Assembly: GCF_958298935.1 (NCBI RefSeq)
Contig: NC_084935.1
Coordinates: 3,606,001-3,670,000 of the forward strand
DNA: 64,000 nt
Direction of reading: 5' to 3'
From: Phragmites australis
Lineage: Eukaryota; Streptophyta; Magnoliopsida; Poales; Poaceae
Positions 26,570 through 38,135 of the stretch are shown piece after piece. A model generated the notes under the pieces. The model ran no database searches. It was not told the origin of the DNA and was given only the letters and a program-made list of their open reading frames with translations. Position numbers and translations under genes: made by a program. Position 1 is the first letter of the stretch. Each line of letters starts with the position of its first letter.

Positions 26570-26574
26570 CATAA
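26570..26574. repeat. Target site duplication, left copy (CATAA)
   Basis: Five bases CATAA directly before the left LTR are repeated directly after the right LTR at 33209-33213. This is the 5-bp duplication expected from copia integrase. Confidence 0.95.
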
Positions 26575-27017
26575 TGTTAGATTAAGCAAACCTTAATGAA
26601 GTGAAACATTAGCCCTACATCAAACACCCTAAGAGCGGAAGCGTGAGGTATTTACCTGAGTTCGGTGACGCCATCTGATGATGGTGAAGAGGTCGCTGGT
26701 GTGATGAAGAGACTTTGCCGATGTAGTCGATCACCAGCACGAGTTAGATGAAGAAGCGGCGGTCTTCACCTCGTTGACAGCACCCTAATGATTGGATTAG
26801 GGTTAAGATGTAAGGAGAGGCGGCTGACTTCGTGAGTTAGCTCGATGTCCTCCGAAACCCCTCCTATCTGTTATATATGCAGTGCTGCACGAGGTGGGAC
26901 CGCAACCAAAAACGTTGGATGCACCCCCAATCACGGTGCATTTGAGAAACGGCTCCCATGCGTTTCGTTTGTTAGTTAGAAGACGTTAGGAGAGTGGAGC
27001 CGAGATCAAAACCAACA
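26575..27017 (-). repeat. 3' LTR of the first copia element
   Basis: The 443-bp repeat starts TGTTGG and ends TAACA when read on the minus strand. It matches the copy at 32766-33208 base for base as far as I can check by eye. A TATATAA box lies at 26871-26877 (minus strand). Confidence 0.97.
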
Positions 27018-27028
27018 TTCTCCCCCTT
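27018..27028 (-). other. Polypurine tract of the first copia element
   Basis: The minus strand reads AAGGGGGAGAA directly before the 3' LTR. This is the expected primer for plus-strand DNA synthesis. Confidence 0.9.
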
Positions 27029-27058
27029 GATCGTAAGGCTAACATCATAAGCCCACTC

Positions 27059-27242
27059 TCAATGAAACAGCATACCAAGGCAAAGTATTACAGCGGTCAA
27101 TAAAATGCCACTGAAACCCAAATACCTATAGTGTACCATTTCATCTCGAAATGGAAATTCGTTATACTTGATGGGAGTTGGTTTGTTTAATGGTCCTCTT
27201 AATCCAGAATCATAGACTTTCCAATATCCCCATGCCGGCAAC
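27059..27242 (-). CDS. Small frame after pol in the first copia element, with a membrane-like end
   Basis: A short frame overlaps the end of pol in another phase and runs to within about 30 bp of the purine tract. From the Met near 27242 it gives roughly 60 residues. The C-terminal half has a hydrophobic stretch (about YLGFSGILLTAVILCLGMLF) that could span a membrane. It has no match I recognise. It could be chance coding in the 3' untranslated region, so a functional role is speculative. Confidence 0.25.
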
Positions 27243-30200
27243 ATGATCACGAAAAATATGAGGTGGTAAGCCTTTAGTGAGTGGATCCGCAAGCATTGAC
27301 TTAGTGCTTATGTGCTTGACACTTATTGTTTGATCCTGGATTCGATCTTTCACAACGTGATACTTAATGTCGATGTGTTTGGCAGCACCACTCGACTTGT
27401 TGTTACTCGTATAGAAAACTGCGGGTTGATTATCGCAGTATAATGTAAGTGGTTTTGCAATACTGTCGACCACTCTTAGTCCCGGGATAAAGTTCTTTAG
27501 CCATACAGCCTGCCCGGTAGCCTCATAACATGCCACAAACTCAGCTTGCATCGTTGAAGATGCTGTAAGTGTCTGCTTGGAGCTTTTCCACGAGATAGCT
27601 CCTCCAGCAAGGGTGAAGATATAACCTGACGTGGATTTCTTAGTGTCTACACACCCCGCAAAGTCTGCATCCGAATAACCAATGACTTCAAAGTTATCGG
27701 ATTTTCTAAATATAAGCATGTAGTTCTTAGTGCCTTGCAAATAGCGAAGGACTTTCTTAACGGCTTTCCAGTGGTCCGGTCCTGGATTTGATTGATATCT
27801 GCCAAGCATCCCGGTCACGAAAGCTAAGTCAGGGCGTGTACAAACTTGAGCATACATAATGCTTCCGACAGCTGAAGCATAAGGAACCATCTTCATTTGA
27901 TCAATTTCATATTGGTTCCTTGGACATTGATATGTCCCAAACTTATCGCCCTTAACAATAGGAGCAGGCGTGGCAGAGCACTTATGCATATTGTATTTCC
28001 TTAGTACTCTGTCAATGTATGCCTTTTGAGACAAACCTAATGCTCCTTTGGACCGATCTCGATGAATTTCAATGCCAAGAACATAAGAGGCTTCACCGAG
28101 ATCCTTCATATCGAAATTAGAGGAAAGAAATCTCTTGGTCTCAAACAGCATATCCTTATCACTACTGGCCAATAAGATGTCATCCACATAAAGAACTAAG
28201 ATGGTGAATTTTCCCCCTTTAAACTTTATATAAATGCAGTTATCAACTTCATTTTCTTTAAAACCAAAATTTCTGATGACTTTGTCGAACTTGAGATACC
28301 ACTGTCTAGACGCTTGTTTTAGACCATAAATTGATTTCTTAAGGCGACATCCCAAATGTTCGTTGTCTTTCATGACAAAACCTTCTGGCTGAGCCATGTA
28401 AACATTTTCTTCCAAGTCACCATTAAGGAATGCCGTTTTTACATCCATCTGATGCAGCTCTAAATCATAATGCGCTGTGAGCGCCATAATTATTCTGAAA
28501 GAATCTTTACTTGATACAGGAGAGAAAGTTTCATTATAATCGATTCCTTCTCTTTGCGAGAAGCCTTTAGCTACGAGCCTTGCTTTGAACCTTTCGATGT
28601 TCCCATTAGAGTCATGTTTTGTTTTGTAGACCCATTTACAGCCTACTGTTTTGGCTCCGTCAGGAATTTCTACTAGGTCCCATACATCATTATCGCTCAT
28701 AGATTTTAATTCGTCATTCATGGCATTAAGCCACTCAGACGAATGCTTACTCATCATGGCTTCTTTATATGAGTTGGGATCTTCTGTCTTCCCTATGTCA
28801 TTAACATCCTCATTCATATAAACGATATAATCGTTCGAGATGGCAGGTCTCCTGTCACGCTATGATCTTCTGATCGGTTCATTATGCACTGCAGGACAAG
28901 GACTGGGTACTGCAGGGGACTGCTGAGGCTCATCGTTAGGTATATCATTAGGAATTTCAGAGACCTCAACAGGGGGTGTACTGACGTTAGTTTCTACTGA
29001 AGGTGCAACCACATGAGGCACAGGGATGTGTGACTCTTGTATCAGTGGAGTAGGAACATAAACCCGTTTTTCTTCAAGATCAACTTCCCTTGGCTCCATA
29101 TCCCCATTTTCAAGAAACACAGCGTGTCTTGTTTCTACGAACTTAGTGATCCTATCTGGACAGTAAAAACGATATCCCTTTGATCTTTCTGGATACCCGA
29201 TAAAGTGACAACTAACTGTCTTAGGATCTAGTTTCCCAATGTGTGGATTAAAGACTTTAGCTTCAGCTGCACAGCCCCACACACGTAAATACTTTAAAGA
29301 GGGTTTTCTCCCAGTCCATAATTCATATGGTGTTTTTGGAACTGATTTACTGGGAACCCGATTAAGAATATGTGTGGCTGTTTTAAGTGCCTCCATCCAC
29401 AGTCCAACTGGTAAACTAGAATAGCTGAGCATACTTCGCACCATGTCCATAAGCGTGCGGTTGCGTCGCTCAGCTACCCCGTTTTGCTGAGGTTCACCAG
29501 GTGTAGAATATTGGGCTACTATGCCATTTTCCTGAAGGAATCTGGCAAAAGGACCAGGGATTTGCCCATATGTGGCATGCCTCCCATAATATTCTCCCCC
29601 GCGATCCGATCTCACTACTTTAATCTTCAGGTTGTGCTGATTTTCTACTTCAGCCTTGAATATCTTAAATTTATCGAGAGATTCAGATCGATCTTTAATG
29701 GGGTAGATATAGCCGTAACGGGAGAAATCATCAGTGAAGGTAATGAAAGAATCAAAACCGTCAACTGATGTCACAGGAAAAGGACCACATATGTCCGTGT
29801 GAATTAATTCTAATAATCCTGTGCTCCGAGTGGCCCTTTTCTTTATTTGCTTAACGTATTTTCCTTTAATGCAATCTATGCAGTGGTCAGAATCGGAGAA
29901 GTCTAAGGGTTGGAGAATCTCTTCCTTAATGAGACGCTCCATTCTCCCCCTCGAAATGTGGCCTAAACGACAATGCCACAGCTTCGAAGAAGTCTCATTA
30001 ATTGTACTTCTCTTTCTTTTATGGCTTACATCATAGACATTCATCGTCACAGAGGATTCATTAAGAGGAAGCATATAAAGTTTGTCTTGTCGGATGGCAA
30101 GACCAATATCCTCTGAATTAAATTTAAGAATACATTTATTGTCTCCGAAATTACAATGAAAACCATCATCATCTAACATCGAAACTGAAATGAGATTCCT

Positions 30201-31457
30201 CCTCATAGAAGGAACATAAACTACATTATTTAATCTAAGAGTGAAGCCACTATTAAGAACTAATGGAAAGGATCCGATAGCTTCAACTTGAGCTTCCTTC
30301 CCATTGGCCACTCTAAGACTTCGCTCCCCCTTTCTTAATGTTCTCGCGGTAAGGAATCCCTGTAAGGAGTTGGTAACGTGCACAGTGGCACCTGAGTCAA
30401 TCCACCATGAATTAAGGGAAAAATCAGCATAAAGTGATTCATCAATGAATGTTATGAAATCATTACCCTTCTTTGCAAGCCACTTCAGGAAACCAACACA
30501 ATCCTTTTGGTAGTGGTCCTTCTTGTGGCAGAAGTGGCATCCGTCATCTTTAGATTCTTGAGAGGCAGGAGCAGAAGGAGCAAATGACTTGGGCGCCCTC
30601 TGTGCTGCCTTGTCGTGTTTAGCGACGAAATGCAACCTTTTCTTAGACTTGAAATCCCCTTGGAATTTTCTTTTATTCTTGGGGCTGCTTATTTGATTCA
30701 CAAAATCTTTATTTTCAGCCCTCACCCTCTCTTCCTCTTGGACGCACATTGCGATCAAGTCGCTCATGCTCCACTTCTCTTTCTGAGTGTTGTAATTTAT
30801 CTTAAAGGGAGTAAACTCAGGAGGGAGAGAGGTCATAATGAAGTGGACAAGGAAACCCTCAGAGATTTCCATATCCATGCCCTTGAGTTTGGCAGCCATA
30901 TCTGTCATCATCATGATATGTTCTCTTATGCCACCAGACCCATAATTATACTTAGTGTTGAGGAGCTTCTGAATCAGCGTACTGGCATAAACCTTGGAGG
31001 TGCCTTTAAATTGCTCCTCCACAGATGCCAAGTACGTCTTAGCTTTTTCTGAGTTTGGGATTGCTCCCCTTATAGCATCTGATATTGAGTTCCTCATTAT
31101 CATAAGAGACATGCGGTTGGACCGCTCCCACTTCTCAGAAAGTGCATCATAAGTTTTCTTTAGTTCATCATAATTTTCCACGCCAACGGTGGGAGCTGTG
31201 GGAGCGTCAACCCTGAGTGCATAATCCAGGTCTAAAACACCAAGGACAACAGTCACCTTAGCTTTCCAAGCAGGAAAATTATTGCCCGTGAGTTGCTCTA
31301 TGCCGTCAATAGTGGCGGCAATAGAGGAAGCGTTAAGAGCTGGAGAGAAGAATTGGGCCTGATTAGTAAATTTATCATGAGGAAATAATTTGCATGAAAA
31401 TAACCCTACGTTGGTCTGATTAAAATCATGCAAAAATAAAACTCCAATCCGCATCAC
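27210..31457 (-). pseudogene. gag-pol polyprotein of the first copia element, one in-frame stop
   Basis: One reading frame runs from about 31457 to the stop at 27210, broken once by TAG at 28860-28862 without any shift of frame. Part one (865 codons) holds gag, a CCHC knuckle C-X2-C-X4-H-X4-C (307-320), the protease motif WWIDSGA (351-357), the HHCC zinc region, and the integrase core with HTDICG, SDRGGEY and GVAERRN carrying D, D and E. Part two (535 codons from the Met at 28817, plus 14 open codons after the TAG) holds reverse transcriptase with YVDD and RNase H with YSDADFAG and QAEF. The true gag start may lie downstream of the first Met. With the stop, integrase could still be made but reverse transcriptase only by readthrough. 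I therefore class it as broken. Confidence 0.93.
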
Positions 31458-31689
31458 CGTTGGGCAGAAAACGGAAAAAAATATCCCATAATTACAGTCA
31501 ACTTTGGTCAGAAAGTAATTATGAACCTATTGAATTTGTCGCAAAATTCTCCGGAAAAATCTTCCCGTTGGATCCAATTCAACCAGAGAATTAACAATAA
31601 TATTTTATGCATTAATCATCATTAACTTTGGGCTATTTGCATCAGATATTCCAGTGCATAAATAGAAAAAAAAACGTTAGAAATCACTG

Positions 31690-32210
31690 AAAATTCCAAA
31701 TAAATGAAAAAGCCCAAAGATTTAAAGAAACCGGCCCAACAAGACCTCTCGGCCTGGCTTGGCCCAGAAAACAGTGCGCGGCCCAATTGAGTTTTCGAGC
31801 GCGCACCGGCCCGGCCGAAGGCGCGGCCCAGCCAGGGGCGCGGCCCAGCCTGGGGCGCGGCCCAGCCACCGCGCCCGGCCTCGCGCACACGTCGGCCCGA
31901 ATATCTCAGCCGTTCTTCGTGATCCGACGGCTGCCCGACGAAAACGCGTGATACAAAAAATGCCGTCGCCCGAAAACCCTAACCCTAATCCAGTTTCCTC
32001 TCTCTCCCGAAAATGTCGCCCGACGCGAGAGAAAAAACGGCGACTCGAGAGTTCGCCGGCGATAGAAGCCGCCGGACAAGAGAGGGAGAGAGAAACAGCG
32101 GCGACCACGGCCACCCGAAAGAGAAGAGGGCAAGGGAGGTGCCCCCGTCCCGGATGAACCGCGCGAGCGCAGGAAGGAGATCCCGCCGGAGGAGAACTCC
32201 GACGGCATGA
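31690..32210 (-). other. GC-rich island in the leader of the first copia element
   Basis: Between the primer binding site and gag, this stretch is much richer in GC than the AT-rich rest of the leader. It contains a telomere-like CCCTAACCCTAA word near 31977 and three near-repeats of a GGCGCGGCCCAGCC-like unit at about 31820-31865. Several overlapping frames are open on both strands, but none shows a domain. It could be captured host sequence or an extended leader typical of the family. Confidence 0.45.
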
Positions 32211-32751
32211 ACAGCGAAGGAGCCGTAAGTCTTCCCCCTCCTTTTTACTTCTATTGCTCTAGTATTTCCGAAAAAAAAAATGGGCTTAGGGTTCGGGTTT
32301 TGGGGGGGAATTGGGGATTTCTTAGGGTTTTGCTTAATCTCCCCGATTCCCCTCCTTCTAAGTGCTACCCGAGGTCCAAAAAGGGACCTAAGGTCCTAAA
32401 TCCGAAACAATTAGCACATAAGAACACAAAAGTGCACAAAAACATCTCATCCGAGACTAATGCATGAATATGTAGGTCTAAACCGATGCTAATTGGGACT
32501 AATACGCGTCAACTAAGCCTTAAACACAAGCAATTATTGACTAAACATGCTTAATGGACAAAACAGTACTAAAACTTGATCAAATTGGGCCTAATTAACA
32601 TTAGCCGAATCTAATTCATCTTAAAAGGACATAATTTAAAGCTGATTGAAGTACACCGAGAACAAATAGGCCAGTTTGATCAAAAAAGACATCAACCGAA
32701 CATGATCTGGTCTAATTAAGGTTTAAAAACAGTCTGATTAGGGCTAAAGGT

Positions 32752-32764
32752 GGCTCTGATGCCA
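32752..32764 (-). other. Primer binding site of the first copia element
   Basis: On the minus strand, one base after the 5' LTR, the sequence TGGCATCAGAGCC matches the usual initiator-Met tRNA site TGGTATCAGAGC with one change. The second copia element has the same variant. Confidence 0.9.
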
Positions 32765-32765
32765 T

Positions 32766-33208
32766 TGTTAGATTAAGCAAACCTTAATGAAGTGAAACAT
32801 TAGCCCTACATCAAACACCCTAAGAGCGGAAGCGTGAGGTATTTACCTGAGTTCGGTGACGCCATCTGATGATGGTGAAGAGGTCGCTGGTGTGATGAAG
32901 AGACTTTGCCGATGTAGTCGATCACCAGCACGAGTTAGATGAAGAAGCGGCGGTCTTCACCTCGTTGACAGCACCCTAATGATTGGATTAGGGTTAAGAT
33001 GTAAGGAGAGGCGGCTGACTTCGTGAGTTAGCTCGATGTCCTCCGAAACCCCTCCTATCTGTTATATATGCAGTGCTGCACGAGGTGGGACCGCAACCAA
33101 AAACGTTGGATGCACCCCCAATCACGGTGCATTTGAGAAACGGCTCCCATGCGTTTCGTTTGTTAGTTAGAAGACGTTAGGAGAGTGGAGCCGAGATCAA
33201 AACCAACA
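32766..33208 (-). repeat. 5' LTR of the first copia element
   Basis: This 443-bp copy matches the 3' LTR throughout by eye. The promoter TATA box is at 33062-33068 on the minus strand. Transcription would run away from the WEB1-like gene, down through the element. Confidence 0.97.
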
Positions 33209-33438
33209 CATAAAAGAACAGAACTACTCATCACTACATTACACATGAACATTCTCAAAAAAATATCCAGAGTTGCCGAGTTACCCAAAAAATGATATAG
33301 GCATACTAGCATATGCCCTCCGGTGTTTTCACCAACAAATTACAACTTACACCGGACACCAACCCGTAAGACAAAAAACCAACTTATTACACCAATGTAC
33401 AACGGTACGCTTGCCCAAGCCCTAGGACCTTGTTTATC

Positions 33439-36004
33439 TCATGTCTGAGCCCGAGTCTTCCTGGATAGGACTGAACCCACTAGCGGGAAGAATGATTTCT
33501 TCCTCTGTAACTTCTTATTTGACGCAAGGTCCTCGTAACTACTTCCTGACATCTGCAGCTTCGATTCCAGCTCGTTGTGGTAAGGAACCTTCTGTTCAAC
33601 AAATACCCTAGATGGACCACTCAAAGGATTAACTGCACGTTTCGCGGCTTCATGGGCTCTGCGGTGCTGCTCATGGTCAGCTCTCCATTTCCTCAGTTCC
33701 TGCTCGGCAGCTAGTTTCCCTTCGTTTGCCCTCTCGGCTCTCTCCAATGCGATTTCAAGAGCTTCCTTCTTTTCATCCATTTCCTCGGATGCTTCATTTA
33801 GTCTCTCTAAGCTCCTTAATTCAGATTCCTTTACCGACACCACCTGTGCCAATGTTTCTGCCACCACCCCATTTGCCAGTTCTTCAGCTTCATGTGCTCT
33901 CTTGCTAAGTTCATAATACTCGCTTAAAGGAAGTGTCACTCGTCTTGGAGAATCCTCGACGTCTCTTTCCTCCTTGCTTTCTTGCAATGCTTGAACTGCC
34001 GCAAGTGCTAGCCTCTCAGATGCTTCGGATGCTTCTTTTTCTTTCATAACAGCACATAATCTGATCTGTGCTGTAGTTGCAGAAGCCTTGGTTTGCTCAA
34101 GTTTGTCCATGGCCTTCCTCAGTTCCTCTTGTGCCAAGTGAGCTGCCACCTTGGCGTCCTCAGCCTCCTGAGTTGCTTGCTGTAATATCTTAGGAAGCTC
34201 CACCATCTTTTCTTGGGCATCTGTTTCCTTCGACCTGATAGATTCTATCTCTTGTTTCGTCCGGTTGAGCTCAGCTTCTAGCGAAGAAACTGCAATAGAT
34301 GCCATAGCTTCCCTCTGCTGCAATGTGGCAAGTGAAGCTTTCTCATTGTCCAGTTCTGATCTGAGTGTTGTAGCAGCAAATCTTAACAAGTTGGCCTCGG
34401 TCTTCGCCCTTTCAATGTTCTCTTTAACCTCCTGAAACTCTTTCTGTTTGGAAGTTAGAGTTTCCTTAATTGACTTGTCGATTTGTTTAGCATCTTCAGA
34501 TTCATCCTCCTTGGAAACTTCTTCTGCTTCTTCACTCAGTTTATGCTCCATATAGGCTGCCAACTCAGAATTGAGGCTAAGCAACTTGCGCAAATTTGCA
34601 TCTATATTCAGCTTCATATCATTTTTGGATTTGGATAGAAGGTTACTGTTTAGCTGTTGCAGCTCCTCTTGTGCCTGATGCAACTCTTTCTCCCAAGCAA
34701 GGCAGTCTTGCTCTTTCGCCAATGCTGCACTGATTCTATGTTCTTCTGCTTCGTGATGTGCAGCATGGGCCAACTCAAGAGACCCTTTAGATGCAATCAA
34801 TTCTAAAGTTAATTCCTCCACTCGCTTCTCAATCTCCTTACTGGCAGATATAACTTCCTCTGATCTTTTGATTGCTGTATGTCTTTCATTGATTAGGGTA
34901 GCATACTGTTTGCGTACTGACCTCAGCTCTTTGTTTACTGACTTAAGTTCAGCAACAGCCTTTTTATGTCTTTCTTTTGCGACTTCCATTTGCGTCCTGG
35001 CTATTGCACTAGCTTCATCAGCTATGCCGTGTTCAATTTCTTGTGCCCTGAGTTGCGCAAGCTCAGAATCCTGTTTCGCCTGAACTTCTTCAGTCTGTGC
35101 TTTCTCCAGATTATGCTTCAGCTCCTCAATGAGCCTCTTAGTGTACTCTAGCTTACCAAGTACTTGTGATCTAGCCATTTCAGCATCTTCTAGTTCCTCC
35201 TTGCAACTTGGAATTTCTGCTCGAACCTTCTCAAGTTCAAGTTGTATGAGCTTGCGTCTCTGCATGCAAGAAAAATCCTTTTAAGTGTTCTGCTAACATT
35301 AATAAAGTTCCACTATGTAGAAGATAATTTTAGTTCTTTGACTATAACTTTGTGATATATATGTAGTGTAAATTAATAAGAAATACCTCGATCATCAGAG
35401 CTTTGTGAGCTTTCCAATCAACAATTCCCCCAAACTTGGTGACAGCTTCTCTAACGGACTCAAAAGGTGCAGTAGTGTCAATAAGGCCTCTGTATGGACT
35501 TTCAGGTCTTGTTTCCGAGTCTTCTGCCCTTTTTGGATTTATAGCAATGTCTGTTTGATAATATATTTGGTCCTCTTTAGATTTCATCCCATCTGTTGCC
35601 ATAGTTCCAGCACCATTTGAAACAATATCAAGGATATGGTTCGCTTCAATTGCATCTGCTGAAGAAGGATGATCTTCCTTACCATTTGTTAAGTTTGTGA
35701 ATGCCTCAGTTGGTCCTGAACTAGAGGGCATTTCAGGACCACTATCTGAAGGGCCATTTGATTCCACATGGTGCTCTGTTAAATCAGCAGAAACTACAAG
35801 CGAATTAAAGTTCTCAATTGCTGCTAGGGCTGACTTATCTTCATGTCCGCTTGGTTCCTCGTGATCATTATTGTCAGGGACATCCTTGGTTGCAGGGGGA
35901 GTTGGTAAATCCACAGAAGTTTCTGGACTTCCTGTTGGAGATGAAGAAGCATTTGCAGAAGAGTCTTTTGAGTTACTTTCGTCGGTGGCATTATTCAATT
36001 CCAT
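33439..36004 (-). CDS. WEB1: WEB1-like coiled-coil protein of chloroplast photorelocation
   Basis: Two coding exons, 35387-36004 and 33439-35259, join in phase to 812 aa, close to Arabidopsis WEB1 (about 807). The N-terminal 165 residues are Ser/Asn/Glu-rich and look disordered. From [10 protein letters not shown] (169-178) through [17 protein letters not shown] the protein enters the WEB/WEMBL family domain, a long heptad-rich coiled coil dense in Glu, Lys, Ala and Leu that runs to about residue 770. A basic tail with [11 protein letters not shown] follows. WEB1 works with PMI2 in the cytosol to keep chloroplast movement fast under blue light through cp-actin; I infer the same role here. A non-coding first exon probably ends at 37145 (GTAAGT donor) and is spliced to about 36041. 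A copia LTR lies 231 bp after the stop, perhaps within the native 3' UTR. Confidence 0.93.
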
Positions 36005-37300
36005 TCCTTAGACTTCTCTAAGCCCCAACTGGTTTGCTCCTACACATCATTTTGCAAACAAAACGACTATCAGGTAAAGAAACATGATTGTAACACAAAT
36101 CCAAGCACTAAAAGTTAGCAGAATGCGCAGTCTTACAAGGCCTTATCATAACTTGATGAGAAGTGGGATTTTTGTTGCAGCCTTTAACTCTTTAAAATAA
36201 AACATTTAGGGAGCTGTCAACATTAACCAGATTTTTATTACATGGTTATTCAATTCTATCCATGTCAGTCAGAGGAGTGTAAATAACACGAGTGTGTTAT
36301 ATAAAAATCACATGGCTATTCGTCGTAACTGGATATGCAGTGGCCACATGATTCAGCACAAGAGAAATTTAGTGAATCCAGCCTTATATGCACTAATCAT
36401 TGTCCCAGCTGACAATGAACCTACTTTATGTCTGCAATTGTTCAGCTACTATTGCACCGAACCTTTATTTTTGCATTACCTAAACCATCTTTTCTAAAGA
36501 ACAAAAGCAAACAACACAAAACCTACCCCGTTTTCCTAACTCCTAAAAGCAAAACAAAAATGTAATGCCGGGCCAGCAAGAAAAGAAGTCGTGACCCAAC
36601 AACTTCATTATTTGACAACAATTATTCGCTAAGTCCCCAAATAATCCTAAAATGCTAACCATGTTAAATTCTGTCTGTGCCGAATTTGTTCCATCAAAAT
36701 TTGTTCATCCGTACAGGTCCACAGCTATATAGTAATAGCTCGTAAGTTTCAGAAAATTTATACACGTGTATATAAGCAAGTACAAAATTACGGAGGGACC
36801 ACTATATCTCTAAGAAACAAGGTGAAACATTTAACATGTACGACCGAACTGATTCATCACTAGTTAAACAAAAGAGAGCTCATTGTGAGGACGGCAAAGA
36901 GCTCGTCATCCTCTTGGATGCTACCTCTGTTCCAAACCAAGAACAGATTCTCCCCGCGATTCTTGTTTCCAAGAGACTGAGACCGCCTTAACCAGAACGA
37001 AATCCAAACGGAAACTAAAATCCATGCGAGATCATCGATTTCGGAGGAAGAACCAAGAACCCGGCCATCACACCCGCACAGCGAACACAGAAAGCAGAGC
37101 CGGATTAGCCGCGGATTGCAGCGAGAGGGGGAGGCCAAACTTACTCGATCGCGCGGAGGATTTCCTCGCGGGCGAGGCGACCGGGGCCTCCTTTCGCGCC
37201 GATTTGGATCTCCACTCTTCGCGCTCGCGATTCTTCTCTTCCTCCTCCTCCTCTTCTCTCCCTCGGTTTTTTTTCTGAGGCGGAGTGGGGGCGTACGTGC
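36005..37300 (-). promoter_or_regulatory. 5' UTR, leader intron and promoter side of the WEB1-like gene
   Basis: On the minus strand a perfect GTAAGT donor follows CGATCGA at 37145, and an acceptor TGTAG stands at about 36042, giving a leader intron of about 1.1 kb. The sequence upstream of the donor is GC-rich and purine-rich, as in grass 5' UTRs. The exact transcription start cannot be fixed; it should lie near 37200-37350. Confidence 0.6.
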
Positions 37301-38135
37301 TCGGTTTGTCTGGCTCGCGAGGACACATGGGATTACTGAGAAAAGTGGATTGGACTCCTTTTCTACATAGCACCTCCAAATTTATTGAAATCGCAGAGAT
37401 AGGCTCTCTAATTTTGTAGTACCTAATTTAGCTTTTAATATAAGTCAAGAAAGTCACTTTTCTTTAAAAAAAAGCAAGCAAGGGAAAGAAAATGGGGACG
37501 AGAGAGGTAAAAGAGGGTGAAATCCCCCTTTTGCTAATGAATAGTCAGATGATTTAACAATTGCAACCATCTAAATTACTAATATAGTTTCTACATCTAC
37601 AAAGTACAGAACTCTTGAAATATGATGATAAACTCAAGAACTCATGCAGTTTTCTCTGCACAACATTCTCCAATACAACCGGCATCGGCTAACTATCAGA
37701 AAACCAACAACCATAAGGTGTGGAATGGAAAATGTCCACCAGGTGACAGAGATGGTTAGATCGATTCCTAGCCAGTAACTCTCACGATTACTCCACTAAT
37801 CAGTATCCCCAAAAGCGAGCGATTTGGAGTGGGAGAAGGAAAGCACAAGATTCCGAAGACGAGGCCTTTCGGCCACCGTGACGGCGAGTCGGCGAGCTAC
37901 CCCGCAGCAGCCCGGCTCGCTCCCGCCGTCCGTTCCTGCTAAGATCGAGAAACGGACGGCGCGCGCGGGGCGGCGGGTCGGATGGCCGGCTGGGGGAGCG
38001 AGACGTTTTTGGGAGTCGAGACCGTTGGACTTTTGGAGATGACACGCGTACGCGGGCGCATCCCCTGCTCTGTGCTCCGGGTACCCGAGGCGCACCCCGT
38101 AACTGTGTGTTGCAGGCTTACAGCACGCGTCCATT
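37301..38135. other. Spacer upstream of the WEB1-like gene
   Basis: No gene is recognised. A GC-rich block at 37830-38110 opens frames on both strands without domains; it ends near a Helitron-type terminus. Confidence 0.45.

Larger units (their letters stand above)
24999..26574. other. Spacer with an isolated promoter-like region
   Basis: A well-formed TATA box stands at about 25511-25518 with C-rich initiator-like sequence after it and TGGGCC (a site II word) near 25260. A transcript starting near 25545 would run through 25600-26560, where only very short frames exist (for example 13 codons at 25763). A TAA/ATA triplet run is at about 25986-26010. No protein or known RNA could be recognised. 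Confidence 0.4.
26575..33208 (-). mobile_element. Full-length Ty1-copia LTR retrotransposon, recently inserted
   Basis: The element is 6634 bp on the minus strand with matching LTRs, a primer binding site next to the 5' LTR, a purine tract next to the 3' LTR, a gag-pol frame and a perfect CATAA duplication. Domain order is gag with CCHC knuckle, protease, integrase, reverse transcriptase, RNase H, which defines Ty1-copia. By eye the two LTRs show no differences over 443 bp, which points to a very recent insertion. One in-frame TAG interrupts the polyprotein between integrase and reverse transcriptase. The leader between the 5' LTR and gag is long (about 1.3 kb) and contains a GC-rich island. 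The insertion lies 231 bp beyond the stop codon of the WEB1-like gene, in the same orientation. Confidence 0.97.

Noticed and set aside
29484..29768. Plus-strand frames within the first copia element
   Set aside because: They are antisense shadows of integrase coding.
31722..32208. Frames of 100-132 codons on both strands of the copia leader
   Set aside because: Overlapping frames in a GC-rich leader with no motif; treated as leader sequence.
37796..38134. Open frame of 112 codons (-)
   Set aside because: No domain, GC-rich, and it ends beside a Helitron terminus; opposite strand is open as well.
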